Shown here: positions 12,565-24,195 of the stretch, one piece after another
Position numbering within the stretch: position 1 is the stretch's first letter
Layout: each line of letters starts with the position of its first letter
Origin: Asterias amurensis
Taxonomy: Eukaryota > Echinodermata > Asteroidea > Forcipulatida > Asteriidae
Assembly: GCF_032118995.1 (NCBI RefSeq)
Contig: NC_092650.1
Location: forward strand, 18,223,501-18,287,500
Length of the DNA stretch: 64,000 bases
Direction: 5' to 3'
The notes under the pieces: model-generated
Databases searched by the model: none
What the model saw: only the letters and a program-made list of their open reading frames with translations
What the model was told of the DNA's origin: nothing
Position numbers and translations under genes: made by a program

Positions 12565-12927
12565 TTAAAGGAACACGTTGCCTTGGATCGGACGAGTTGG
12601 TCTATAAAAAGCGTTTTGTAACCGTTTGTTATAAAATGCATATGGTTCGAAAGATGTTGTTAAAGTAGAATACAATGATCTACACAAATATGCCTCGAAA
12701 TTGCGTGGTTTTCTTTTTACCTCGTCCAATAACACGGTCGGCCATTTATGGCCGACCGTGATAGTTTGCGACGTAAAAAGAAAACCGTACAGTTTTGAGT
12801 GATACTTGTGTGGATCATTATATTCTACTTTTAAAACATCTTTCTAACCATATCCATTTCATAACAAATGGTTTCAAACGCTTTGTATAGACCAACTCGT
12901 CCGATCCAAGGCAACGTGTTCCTTTAA
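12565..12927. mobile_element. Family B fold-back element
   Basis: A near-perfect long palindrome of about 363 bases. It starts TTAAAGGAACACGTTGCCTT and ends AAGGCAACGTGTTCCTTTAA, and the arms stay complementary almost to the centre (ACACGGTCGGCCATTTATGG). There is no coding capacity. Relatives lie at 14421-14735 and 38949-39350. Confidence 0.85.
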
Positions 12928-14420
12928 GTCATGAAAGTTAGTTGAGTCCATGCATCTTTCCACACGTTCTACGTTTTTTATTTATAACCAGGCGTCACTT
13001 TTCCCATCTCAATTACCAATACCAATTTTAGCCTAAATCAAACTTGACAAAGATTACAACAAGTAGTTGCCTGAGTGGTTGAGTTTCAAAAATTGAAAAA
13101 CAGCGCCCTCTACTAGGAAATGGCTTTATCTCGAAAACTTGAAAAAAGAAGTGGGCCCTATTATGCATAAGGTACGTCACAATGCTAACTCAAAACGAGG
13201 CGATGGGCACAGCCACTGCAAGTGATGGGGAACGTGCGCCCATAGCCTCATTTTGGGTAAGAATTATGACGTCATGCATAAGAGAGGCGTATATCCTAAC
13301 CAAACGGGTATAGTCCTACATCTCATTGTTGAGTAATTCCACAATTAGTTTTGAAGATAAGAAGAAAGAGAAGGGATCGGTTGAACAGTAAAATGGGACG
13401 TGTTGTAGGGCGGTGCTATCCACTAAACCCTGACTTTATTCTCATTCATTGCTGTTCATGGGTTCGTGGTTTTTGTTTCGTGTAGTGAAGATGTTCATCT
13501 TTATTTATTGTACTTAAACAGACACATTCACATTACATTACACCCAACAAAATTAATGCTAAAAGTATTTACACAAAGATAAGAGTCAATTACTTAAAAA
13601 AAAAAAACATAAAAAATGGAAACCAGGTTGTCTTTTTTCAAGTAGCACAGAGACCTGCTTCTAGTTTAAGGCGTCAGTGTGAAGTACTTTTATAGCCGTT
13701 TAATAGTATTATAATATGGGTAAAATCCATTGTTCTCGGTAATGTGCGCATGCTCAGAACTACATAAACAATGGAAATTAAATTTTACCTGATAAGTCCG
13801 CTGCCACAAGCGTTCTTAAGTCTTTGGCGGCTACAGCTACGGCTACGGCTTTTGTTAAAGAGTGTTATAGGATGCAGTCCTACACTCCGCTGTTGCAAAA
13901 ACAAACTTCTGGGTGATTGAAATATTTTCCACAAGAAGAATGGCTAGCATTGCTTTCTCTTTGCTGCAGTGTGACTCGGCCTTTCCGGTGCCCATAAAGG
14001 TACTTGTCCATTTAGAGGATCTGTGTGGACTGTATACATTGTGAGTAAAACTATAAAGGCCAATTACTTATCACCAAAGTGTGCTCTATAAGAATGAGGG
14101 ACCATAATGAGATTTTGTTTTATTTCATTAAAACCTTTTCTACTTCACGTTATGGTATGTGACACATGACGACCGATTGTTTGTAGCCTCCGATGACGTC
14201 AAGGGTCAATGCATAATAATTATTACCAGGCTAAGCAGTTTTTGACTCTTGACTGAAAAAGCTGTACGGAGAAATGCATGATTTTACTTAAATTCTTAAA
14301 TACTAAAATGTTAGTGATACTATAGTGTAAACAAATCATGAACCGGTAAGTACGGTGTCTATACAGCCACTAAAAAGTTAACAAATAAAATAATTATTGA
14401 GAGCATCCTACGAACCGCTC
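12928..14420. other. Intergenic, no gene seen
   Basis: No gene is supported. A segment at about 13715-13800 ('taaaatccattgtt..gtgcgcatgctcagaac..ctgccac') recurs at 20758-20845 inside gene copy 1 and is itself partly inverted, so it is another small repeat. A short frame from 13940 runs to a GTGAGT donor but has no partner. Confidence 0.4.
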
Positions 14421-14735
14421 TTTAAAGGAACACGTTGCCTGGATTGGCCGAGTTGGTCTTTGAAAAGCGTTCTGTAACCGTTTGTTTTAAAAACGATATG
14501 GTTAAAAGATGTTGTAAAAGTAGAAATCAATGATCTACACTAACATGCCTCGAAATTGCGTGGTGTTCGTTTTACCTCGTCGACTACACGGACGAAAACC
14601 GTGCAAGTTTGATTGATACTTGTGTGAATCATTATACTCTACTTTTAAAACATTATTTCTAACCATAAATTATGCATTTCATACCAAACGGTTTCAAACG
14701 CCTTTTAAAGACCAACTCATCCGATCCAAGGCAAC
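14421..14735. mobile_element. Family B fold-back element, 3' end interrupted
   Basis: Starts TTTAAAGGAACACGTTGCCT and ends CCGATCCAAGGCAACG. The last bases of the terminal repeat are missing where a second palindromic element (14747-14992) abuts it. Confidence 0.75.
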
Positions 14736-14746
14736 GAGACCAGACA

Positions 14747-14992
14747 GGGCCCAATTTCATGGCTCTGCTTATCGTAATCACAGAATCGGCGCTTACGGAA
14801 GCAGGAAATTATGTGCTTACGGCAAGCGTATTTCACGGGTTAGCGGCGAATTTTGGCTTCTGTGCGTGCGTCCTCCACGTAGGCATTCTACGCTTACAAG
14901 GCTAGCACAGAAATTCGGCGCTTGCACGTAAGCGGGGAATCGTGATCGTAAGCGTAGAATTCGGCAGCAAGCAGAGCCATGAAATTGAGCCC
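14747..14992. mobile_element. Palindromic GGGCCCAATTTCATGG element
   Basis: The left end GGGCCCAATTTCATGGCTCT is inverted at the right end as AGAGCCATGAAATTGAGCCC. The interior 'cggcgcttacg..cgcttacg' repeats are also inverted. The last bases of the window (63988-64000) begin another copy. Confidence 0.7.
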
Positions 14993-15383
14993 AGCTCAGT
15001 TGCTGTATCCCCGGACCGGTATAATAAAAAATCTGTGCACATTGGACTTAATTGGTCATCGAAGTTGCAAGAGTACAATAAAAGAAAAAACACAATTGTT
15101 GCACAAAATTTGTGTGCTTTTCTGGCCTGAATTATGTTATTGTATGAGTGATAAAAACCCCTTTCTCAAAATACTACGTTACTTCAGAGGGAGCCGTTTC
15201 ACACAATGTTTCATACTACATAGCTACCCATTGCTCGTCACTAAGTAAGTTTTTATGCTATTAGTTATTTTGAGTAATTACCAAAAGTGTCCAGTGTCTT
15301 TAAACCGAAAAAAAAATGCTACTGCGCATGCAGTGCAAATTGGGTGTGCGGACAGGGTTATAGTCGTGTGATGCTCGTGTGTG

Positions 15384-15489
15384 CATAGGACGGGCATGGG
15401 GATTGGTCCGTTCATGTTGCCATGTAGAGACGATGACATAGGACGGGCATGGGGATTGGTCCGTTCATGTTGCCATGTAGAGACGATGA
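15384..15489 (+). repeat. 53-bp direct repeat upstream of copy 1
   Basis: Two exact or near-exact 53-base units (15384-15436 and 15437-15489) start CATAGGACGGGCATGGGG and run through GATTGGTCCGTTCATG to GAGACGATGA. The second unit ends about 105 bases before the start codon of the secreted-protein gene. The paralogue has one such unit (about 24753-24812), so the duplication is specific to copy 1. ATTGG resembles a CCAAT box on the opposite strand, but no regulatory role is shown. Confidence 0.8.
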
Positions 15490-15594
15490 CATCATAAGGG
15501 GGGATCACTTCCAACTGGACACAACATTCATGTGGAAAGTACTGACAGAATCAGGCTATTCAAAGAGCTCTTCGGAATCAACAAACCAGCAACA

Positions 15595-18500
15595 ATGGTG
15601 TTTGTTGGTCTATTGTTTCTAGTACTCACCCCTTGCCTTTATGCAGAGGCTTACGAGACGTGTCCCCTAAGAAACAACGACGCCCAAAATCGGGACATGT
15701 CCTTCGATAAATTCTCAGATCACGTTCTACAGGGACACGGTTACAGTGATTTTAAGGGCATTACTCGTTTGAAATGCGCCATGAAGTGTCTTGCCGATAC
15801 GCGTTGTTTTTCATTCCAATACACGGAGGCGGACACGGGGTGTGTCCTCAACGGGGCTTCAGCGTCGCGGTTCCCGCTCTCCCTTACTGCAGCGAACGGT
15901 ACTTCGTACTACGGACCGGAAAAGGTAAGTCTTTAATCATTATTATTTGTTTGATTTTTTTTGGTTACATTGTCTGAAGAATCTAAGTTTTAAGTTAAAA
16001 TTAACAAGTTTAACTTTGATAATAAAAAAGTGCTTTATACCATGACGATTTTGTGGACAAGCGGTGAAAAGCACCGGAATAAAGTTCTGGACCCAATTAG
16101 ATAGAGCTGCTCAAGCACAAAAAGGGACCTAAGCAAAACAAAACATGCTTACTACCAGAATAATTGTCCAGCCAAAATGGTATCCTGCTCATTTCGACTT
16201 TGCAAAAAAATGCTAAGCAGTATTTTCTGCTTATCAAGCAGCTTTATGAAAAATGGGCAGATTGTGGGTTCGAGTCTTATGACACTTGCACCACAGAGCA
16301 AGATAGTAGGAGCTGTAGTGCACGTCAAAAACCTACCATTCAAAACAAATTACGATGTCATTGCAATTTGAGCGGCAGCCCAGGGGTGGATTCCACAAAG
16401 AGTTAGGACTAGTCTTATCTCGAGTTAGGACCGGTTACTCGTCCATTACTCGTCCTCGACCGGTTACTATCCATGCAATTTGTATATCTCCTAGGACTAG
16501 TCCTAAGTTAGGACTAGTCCTAACTCTTTTTGAAATCGACCCCAGAGCACTTTGGTCAAAGGAACGAGGTACCAATATTTGAGTACAGGAACGTTTAGTG
16601 GATAACCTGACATAGTCAGATATGGATGTCTGCCGGGGACCCCCCGCTGTGTGTAGCGCATGGACCCCCAACAAAATAATTGGCTGAATCAACAAATGAG
16701 ACCAAGTGGAAATGGTCATTAACATGATACTAAGTTACATATCAACCGCCAGACAAATTGTCCGCTGCATTAGGCCTGCCAGACACCCCCTCCCCCAAAT
16801 ATTAATGTACAAACCTATGGGTTGAAATTAACCAGTTGTCAAATTAGCTACGATTTATATGAAACTTTGTCTAACTGTTCCACTATGGCTAAAATGAACA
16901 CAAACCAAAAATTAAATCCATAGTCCATATTGTTTCCGAGATACAGCCTCTTAAAATATGCTAAAATCTCCCCCTTTTGGAGCTCCGCACCCGGCCGACA
17001 ACGCGCGTCGTGGTGGTATTCTTTTCAAACGTTAAGAACCCGTAATTTAATAGCGACACCAGCTGTGTGGCTGAAAGGTGTATGCTATTGATGTTGTGGC
17101 CCTGGATTCATAATTTGGTTGCATTGGGCCTGACAGACAACCCCACCCCCGGGGTTAAACATCAGAGGAACGACCTAAAACCCGAGTTGAAATTACCAAA
17201 ATAGGCTTAATGCACCATTCTTAACACAATTGACAATATCAGCCGCCAGACAAATGTTTTGCTGCATTGGGCGCGGCCCGTCAGACACCTCCCCCCCGGA
17301 TTAAACATCAAAGGAACCACCTGAAACCAAGTTGAAATGACCAATAACACTATTCTTAATATCGGTATCAATCACCAGACGAAAGTTTTGCTGCATTGGG
17401 CCCGCCAGACACCTGCCCTCCCCCGGGTTAAACATCTGGGCAGATTGCACCAAACGGTCTTAAACCGGTCTATGCGCTATAGCCGGCTAACTTGAGACGT
17501 GCTTAGAATTTAATTTTAGACCGATTGCAATAGCGCGGTCTATAATTATAGCCAGTCTTAAATCTTAAGCCTGCTCAGAGCTGGCTTTAATCGGTCTTTG
17601 TTTTGGTTTTTAAAGATGGCACTGCTTTTGTTATGTTGTAGACGATTTGATGCAAAGTGCTCAACGACGAGATGATATTTAGAGATAGATTACACCCATT
17701 AGAGGCATATGATGATGATAAATTATATTATAAATATATGTTCCCAAGAGTAAAAATTATACAACTCTCGATATCCGATGATTTAAACCAAAGCAATAAC
17801 AACAATGCCGTACCACCAGTGCCTGCAGAGTGCTAAGTATTATGGGACACTTGTTCGTATTTCATTACTTTTCAGCGACTTATCTAAGACCGGCTTATTG
17901 CAACAGGCTTAATGACTGACTAAGCTAAGACCGTCTAAGGCAGATAGCCGGCTATAACTGACTGGTCTTAGACCGCTGACTTAGATCGTTTTATTGCAAT
18001 CCGCCTGAAACCAAGTTGAAATGACCAATAACACTATTCTTAATACCAGTATCAATCACCAGACGAAAGTTTTGCTGTATTGGGTCCGGCAGACACCTCC
18101 CCTCCCCCCTGGGTTAACGTCAAAGGAACCCCATGAAACCAAGTTGAAATGACCAACAGCAATAATTATTAATACAAGTATCAATGCTGCATTGGGCGCG
18201 GCCCAACAGACACCTCCCCTCCCCGGGTTAAACATCAGAGGAACCCCCTGAAACCAAGTTGAAATGACCAATAGCAATATTATGTCTGGCGGTTGGTACT
18301 GGTATCGAATATTGTTATTGGTCATTTCAACTTGGTTTGAGGTCGTTCCTCCAATGTTTAACCCGGGGGAGGGGAGGTGTCTGCCGGGCCCAATGCAGCA
18401 AAACTTTTGTCTGGCAGTTGATACCTGTATTAATAATCTATTGGTCATTTCAACTTGGTTTCATTTTCTGTCAAAGACTTTATGAAATTTCAACTTCCCG

Positions 18501-21500
18501 TTTCAACCGGAAGTAATGGTCACAAGGGTTATACACTTTGTAAAATTGAGAAAATTAAGAAAGACAAAAACAAACTTTGAAATCAGAAGTTTGTAAAACA
18601 TATACAGAGGGGTTTCGGGTGGTGGTACACAAAACGATAATACTCACAGTGTCTAAACCATAATTTGAATTTCATAACCCCCCCCCCCACCCTTAGAAAA
18701 GGGAAAAAACATGTTATGACTTCTTCAGGACGTCAAGTTTACAAGAAACTTGTCAATATCTAATAACATTTCAAGTTCAACATGATCGCACTCATACTAC
18801 GGGAGTTATACGACTTCAAAGGGTGCACATTTTACCACGTCAGGTGACCCCCGATGACGTCATTGATCTGAAACTTCTCACATTATGATGGCTGTCTGAC
18901 GGTCAACATGTGTGTAAATTTTGAAGTGATCACAACAAACTTCTCCACACATATATTTTTCAAAAAAATGCAATTTAAACAGTTCCCAATTAAGTTGCCA
19001 TTATTATTGCCTTTTCTATTCCTGTTCATTTTTAGTGTATTTTCACAGGCAATCATTTTCCAATTAAGCAAAATGTTGTTTCCAATTAATTCATTCATTT
19101 TCATAAAAACTAAATTTGTTGTTTTCTGACTGCGTCCAATCGATGAACTGAGGTACTTAATTAATCAGCCTTCAAGCTTCCTCTGCAGTCAAATCCCCCA
19201 ATTTGTTTGGTTTTACTGATACCTTTCAACATGTTTGGAAAGTGATGATTTGTTTTAAAGGCATGCATTAGACACTTTTGATGGTTACTTAAAAACAAGT
19301 GTTAGCATAAAAACAGACTTGGTTTCGAGCAATGAACATCTTTGATAGTATAGAACATTCCTCCCTCTGAATTAACGTGGTTTTTTCCGAAAGAGATAAT
19401 TAAATTTCTTAAAATAAAATAAGACTTCAGCTGAGGCATTTTTTATGCATCTGAAAGCACACACAGATGCAACAAAGGTGTATTTTCTTTCATTCTTGTG
19501 AATTCGATGACCAATTATTGAGCCCAAACGTTCACAGGTTCGTTATTTTATGCATATTATGTTGGGATATATCACGTGAGGATACTGGTCTTTGGCAATT
19601 ACCACACGTCGTGCCCCCCCCCCAGTGCCTTTAGGTTTGAATAAATAATTTTCTCCGTGGAAGAAAATTCCTCAAAGTGATAATCAAAAGTTTACAGCAG
19701 CTGCTTTAAAAAAGAAAAAAAGAAAAAAATATTGCTTAAAGGCAGGGATACTAATTATATAGTAATTGCTCAAAATAACTGTTAGCATAAAAACTTACTT
19801 TTTAGTGACCAATGGACACATGTTGATAGCATAAAACTTTGTGAAAAACGGCTCCCTCTGAAGTGGCGTAGTTTTTGACAAAGAAGTAATTTCCCACGAA
19901 TTTGATTTCGAGACCTCAAGTTTAGAATTTGAGGTCTCGAAATCAAGCATATGAAAGCACACAAATTCGTGTGGTGTTTTTCTATTTCCATTATTATCTT
20001 GCAACTTCGACGACAAGTTGAGTTAAAATGTTCAAAGGTTTGTTATTTTGTGCATATGTTGAGACAAACCAAGTGAGAATACTGGTCTATGGCAGTTAGG
20101 CCTTCAAAAGGTGTCCCGTGTCTTTAACAATTTTTTTGCTTAGCAGAAACGAGCAGACACAATTGAATACCGTTGTCACTGAGTTGAACTGACTTGCAAT
20201 TTTGTTTTTATTATTGCACCAAAGGGACCTTAATTGGAAAAAGGTGGAACACAAAACCAAATTCTATCTTGGAGACCTATTGTTTAAATTGTGGATGGGC
20301 CAATTTATTGGTCAAGCAGTGTATAACTTTACCATTTCTTATCCTACAGACCTCCTTCGTTTGGAAGCTTCTGCAACTGGCTTCTGAATACCCAGGTACG
20401 TTTAGTTGGGTTTGTTTGTTTGTTTGCTTGCTTGCTTGCTTGCCTGTCTGCCTGCCTGCCTGCCTGCCTGCCTGGCTGCATGCTTGCTTGCCTGCCTGTC
20501 TGCCTGCCTGTCTGCCTGCCTGCCTTGTTTATTTTGTGAATGCTTTTCTGTCAAAAATGACAAAAGTGCACTTATTTTTATTATAAAATGAATACATGTA
20601 ATTAATGCTTGCACTTTGTACAGTGGTGAGAATACTCGTTAGAGAGGGAGTGTTTCATTCAGCTCGGCTGCGACTCCTTGACTTCAATAGTCCATCTTTC
20701 AACTTAAATTATTATCAATGGGAGATTTTTGAGACGCTTGGTGGCAGCAGACTTACCAGGTAAAATCCATTGTTATCGGTCATGTGCGCAAGCTCAGAAC
20801 TATGTAAACAATGGAATATTTTCCGGTAAGTCTGCTGCCACCTAGTGTTCAAAAGTTCCCCATTGATTTGAGAAACACGGAGCCCCTAAACGTGCGCACG
20901 ACATAATTACCCCGTGCGCATAAACAATTGTTTGAAAAATGTGTTTCCCTGTGTTTGTCTGAAAGGTCTGCCAGGTATGACCGATTGCACCTATCCATCT
21001 CCGGCCTCAGCTAAATCCGAGTGCCTGAGGTTTGGTCAGCATCTCTGCGACTCGTCGGAGCTACAGCAAGCCTTCGACGCGGGCTACTACCAAGTGGTGT
21101 CCATAACAAACAGGTTCTGGTACGCCGTGCCGTCCGGTAGCGTCATCATGGGGTCTAGAGGTCTCGCCTACTCCGAGGATCTACCGAGCCCGGTCATTAC
21201 GACAGATGACTACCCGTCCACCGACCGCGACGCGATGACGAAGGCCTGCTGCGCTCTCGAGGCTCACCCCTGCACACTGGCGGAGTTGAAAGCAGCTTAT
21301 CTGAGCGGGTATCGTCAAACATATGATACTCCGTGGCTCGCATTCGCCGTGCCTGGACGCGACGCGAAGCTATTCAGCGATGGGTGCGGTACATACAGTG
21401 GTGCTGAGTGTTACGGGGGTGTGGTTGCTACCACTACGAGGCCACTCGCAAACCTCAAAATGATCTGTTGCCCATTCTGTAGAGGTTTACCCGGCCTGTG

Positions 21501-21516
21501 CTGCCCTGCTGGTTAA
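15595..21516 (+). CDS. Secreted PAN/apple protein with two Cys modules, copy 1
   Basis: Three exons: 15595-15924, 20350-20395 and 20966-21516, giving 308 residues. Donors are GTAAGT and GTACGT; acceptors are CCTACAG and TCTGAAAG; the frame is kept across both introns. I chose the ATG at 15595 because a hydrophobic signal peptide (residues 1-19) follows at once; an in-frame ATG 63 bases upstream would bury it. Residues 23-110 look like a PAN/apple domain (Cys 23, 61, 65, 71, 83, with C-x3-C-x5-C-x11-C spacing) and an N-glycosylation site at 101. Exon 2 gives a 15-residue linker. Exon 3 holds two related modules, 151-221 and 226-294, each H-x-C-x3-E-L..G-Y..CC, between two GLPG motifs. PAN domains bind proteins or carbohydrates; the actual ligand is unknown. 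A close paralogue follows at 24915. Gene model confident, function not. Confidence 0.8.
16384..16545. mobile_element. Family C palindromic element
   Basis: It runs from GGATTCCACAAAGAGTTAGG to CTCTTTTTGAAATCGACCCC, and the interior repeats TTAGGACTAGTCCTAA palindromes. Relatives lie at 60561-60711, 57332-57502, 48054-48208 and, as a fragment, near 27852-27920. Confidence 0.75.
16640..18470. repeat. ~120-bp tandem repeat array, partly inverted
   Basis: The unit contains 'gaaaccaagttgaaatgacc', then 'agtatcaa.caccagacgaa', then 'gctgcattgggcc..ccagacacc' and a C-rich end 'ctcccccgggttaaacatc'. At least five degenerate direct units lie around 16660, 17100, 17250, 17390, 18010, 18130 and 18240, and an inverted unit lies at about 18290-18460. 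The array is split by a separate element at 17439-18004. It lies in intron 1 of copy 1 only. Confidence 0.75.
17439..18004. mobile_element. TIR element inserted in the tandem array
   Basis: The left end (GATTGCACCAAACGGTCTTA..TATAGCCGGCT) matches the inverse of the right end (AGCCGGCTATAACTG..TTTTATTGCAATC). Array sequence breaks off before it and resumes directly after it (GCCTGAAACCAAGTTG), so insertion is clear. It is about 560 bases and has no transposase. Confidence 0.75.
19255..19633 (-). mobile_element. Diverged family A element
   Basis: It starts TTTTAAAGGCATGCATTAGACAC and ends AGTGCCTTTAGG, with the typical 'tgttagcataaaaac' and 'tttatgcatatt' interior. An orthologous copy sits at 27516-27981. 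Confidence 0.6.
19736..20127 (-). mobile_element. Family A element, minus orientation
   Basis: It starts CTTAAAGGCAGGGATACTAA and ends GTGTCCCGTGTCTTTAA, with an intact central hairpin TTTCGAGACCTCA / TGAGGTCTCGAAA at about 19906-19946. The paralogous copy is 28139-28561. Confidence 0.75.
20411..20526. repeat. TTTG/CTTG/CCTG tetranucleotide repeat, copy 1
   Basis: A 4-base-period array (TTTG, then CTTG, then CCTG) begins 15 bases after the exon 2 donor of copy 1. All frames stay open because the period is four. The equivalent array in copy 2 is much longer (28853-29231). Confidence 0.9.
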
Positions 21517-22073
21517 AGAGGGTAGCTACAGGGTGAATGAGTCAAAAAGAAGTTGCCAAGATTTATGATTTAAATACAAATCAACGGTGGGCGCACGCTA
21601 AAAACGTGCCCTCAAAGTTCAAACTTACCCGAATTTTGTTCACGTTTAGAATAAGCTCCTTAAGGTTCGTCACGTCTTTCAGGTACCTTCACCGATTTCC
21701 CACAAGCTGGACAAAATGTTTGGATGGCGTCCATGTTTTAGAATAACTTTTCTCTTCTTGTCAAATGTTTGGTGTGTTCCGGATTCGAAACACGACGGCT
21801 CGAAGTGTTCACTGCACATTGCTGAAAAAGACGTCGGACCGGGGACCACTATTGCCCTTTATTATTATTATATTATTATTTCACTTTATTATCCACGATG
21901 GGAAATTCATTTCGACCTTTTAAACAACAATTTTACAAAGTTTACATAAGATTATTTAAAATATTATATAAAACAAAACAAAAAACACCACAAGCCACAA
22001 AAGTCTATAGAAATATATATTATATATTACATGAAAAACTGGAAGTATAAAAGATTGATTTTACAAAAATATT
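21517..22073. other. Downstream of copy 1 and LINE 3' flank
   Basis: About 21517-21585 matches the region downstream of copy 2 and then homology stops. From about 21860 the sequence (TTATTATTATATTATTATTTC.. and AACAACAATTTTACAAAG) looks like the 3' untranslated end of the adjacent minus-strand LINE. I saw no clear AATAAA for copy 1 in the first few hundred bases. Confidence 0.4.
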
Positions 22074-23643
22074 TTAACGTTGCAATTGTTCATTAAAAAT
22101 TCGGACACCTGAGGGGACAAATGAATTAGCATATCGCTTTGTATTAATTCTGAGCTGTAACAGGCGGTTGCTTCTAGCACTTCGATTGAACTGTACATTT
22201 AGGGGGTGGGTTTCATCTGACAAAATTGATTCAACTTTATTTAGCATTAGAGATTTGTATAGCCCTTCAACCATTGACCCATCAGTACCGGTTATTCTAT
22301 TTGCTTGTTTAATGACCCTGTCCAACTTGCCCCGATCCTGTGCCCGCATATTCCCAAAAACACTAACAAGACAATATGTAATAATACTTTGCAGGGCAGA
22401 CTTATAAAACATTTGCAAAATGGTCCACATGGAATGAATTAAGTTTCCATAAAAAGAAAAGACGCTGCTGTAACTTTTTGTATTTAGATTTAGCACATTT
22501 ATCAAAAATCAACTGGTTATCAATCTCAATTCCCAAGTACTTAAACTCAGTGACCCTTTCCAGAGATTCTCCTTTGATCACAGTGGCCGGAACGTGCGTT
22601 TTGTTCCTTCGAAAATCAAAGACCATATCCTTAGTTTTCTTTGTGTTGATCTCTAAGTGGTTTTTGTCACACCACTGAACAAATACATAAATCTCGTGAT
22701 CGAATGATGCTAAGCTATCCGTTTTTGCAAATAAACGGCCGACCAGTGCAGTGTCATCTGCATACTTAATCAACTTGTGGTTTGTATTCAGAGATCTACA
22801 TTTATTGGTGTATAATGTGTACAGAATGGGAGAAAGAACACAACCCTGTGGGGCCCCAGTACTTATATAACGGAGAGTTGAGAAAGTGGAATTTAACTTG
22901 ACCTGTTGCCCTCTGTTAGTTAGGAAGTTATTGATCCAACGTATAATATTAAAATTTACACCAAGATCCAACAGTTTCTGAACCATTAAATACGGCTGAA
23001 TTGTGTTGAAGGCACTCGCAAAGTCCACAAAAACAACTTTAGCAAAAGCCCCTGTCTTCTCCAGGTGTTCAAAAATACCATTAATCAAAGTCAAAATTGC
23101 ATCCTCTGTGTTTCTACGTGGTCTATAGGCAAATTGATACTCATCCATGGAACCCTCAACTTCATTCATTAACCTGTTCTTAACTATTTTTTCTAAACAT
23201 TTCATGGGTACCGAGGTGAGAGCTACAGGACGAAGATCGTTCATGACTTTAGGGTGAGCAATTTTTGGAATAGGAACAATAACTGACCTTTTCCATAAAG
23301 CAGGAATTAACGCCCTATTCAATGATTCCTGAAAAAGTGACTGAAATGGTGACGCTAATTACTCAGCACAGAATTTCAGTACCCTGCAACTGATCGAGTC
23401 GGGCCCATGTGCCTTTCTTGTGTTTAACCTTTTGAACAGCACCTGGACTTCACTTTCATTTATAACAATATTTTCACCATATGGAAATTCAGGCAGATCA
23501 TCAACAACATTGTCTTGTTGGTCAAACCTACTGGACTGGAGAAAAGTGGAAAACAAGCAATAGTTTGACACAGTTTCGGGTAATTTTGACACAGATTCAA
23601 TCACTCGTAATACATTTATTAAATAGTGCAAAAAATTGATCAC
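22074..23643 (-). pseudogene. Broken LINE reverse transcriptase (CR1/Rex1-like)
   Basis: This is a 5'-truncated non-LTR retrotransposon ORF2 in three pieces: 23359-23643, 22402-23322 and 22074-22505. The pieces are joined by an in-frame stop near 23359 and a frameshift near 22405-22505. Reverse-transcriptase motifs are clear: LRPVALTSVPMKCLEKIV, YRPRRNTEDA, FVDFASAFNTI, GAPQGCVLSPILYTLY and the catalytic KYADDTALVG. The C-terminal tail ending in a RTNRY-like 'INTKRYANSFVPSGVRIFN' segment is typical of this group. No endonuclease domain is left. It lies between the two paralogues. Confidence 0.85.
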
Positions 23644-23654
23644 AGTTAATTCAT

Positions 23655-23773
23655 CAATGAATATTATACAAATACTGACTGCTTCGAGTGCTATGGTTAA
23701 AACTATGACTCACCGAGGAAGTCATAGTTTTATAACCATTGCACGAGTAAAAGCAGTCAATATTTGTTTTATA
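23655..23773. repeat. Palindromic element next to the LINE
   Basis: The left arm (ATACTGACTGCTTCGAGTGC..AACTATGACTC) is inverted on the right (GAAGTCATAGTTTTATAACC..GCAGTCAATATT). Confidence 0.6.
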
Positions 23774-24029
23774 ACACCCCAAACATTTCTAAATACTGTA
23801 CTATTATTATTAAGTTACAGACCTGAATGCTACAATCCACGAACGACGCGAATACAGATTGCAAACACTTTTACTGTGCTGCATGTAGTGTCGTGCAATC
23901 CGAAATGGTTACAGACTATTAATTTATCATCCTCGTACACGCAACGGACGTCTGGGTACTGCACGCCGTGTGCTAGTCTTGGCAAACCGCATGGCAAACC
24001 GACGCACTATCACACGGCCGTCGTCTAGC

Positions 24030-24180
24030 AAAACTAATACATGTCATGTGACGCACTCTAAACCAATGAGCAGGCAGAATACTTGCAAGGGGTGTTATAA
24101 TCATAAATACCTCAGACAGTTTCGCTATTCCTATCGGTGGAGAGCGCGTCACGTGGGGTGTTTGAACGGTTGATAATGAC
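24030..24180. repeat. Dispersed repeat with ATAAATACCTCAGACAGTTT
   Basis: The stretch 'cataaatacctcagacagtt' and the following 'ggtggagagcgcgtcacgtg' recurs at about 63235-63290. It is non-coding in both places. Confidence 0.5.
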
Positions 24181-24195
24181 CAGCTGGAGCTCTGT

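Larger units (their letters stand above)
15925..20349 (+). other. Intron 1 of copy 1
   Basis: The intron starts GTAAGT and ends CCTACAG. Its ends (about 15925-16370 and 18543-20345) align with intron 1 of copy 2. The middle (about 16600-18480) is a tandem-repeat block absent from copy 2. Two diverged family A elements lie at 19255-19633 and 19736-20127; both are also present in copy 2, so they predate the duplication. Confidence 0.7.

Noticed and set aside
13940..14040. Short frame starting MASIAFSLLQCD with a GTGAGT donor
   Set aside because: No acceptor-linked partner exon and no recognisable family; a first exon by chance is just as likely.
20406..20614. Similar repeat proteins beside copy 1 exon 2
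   Set aside because: Same cause: tetranucleotide repeat in an intron.
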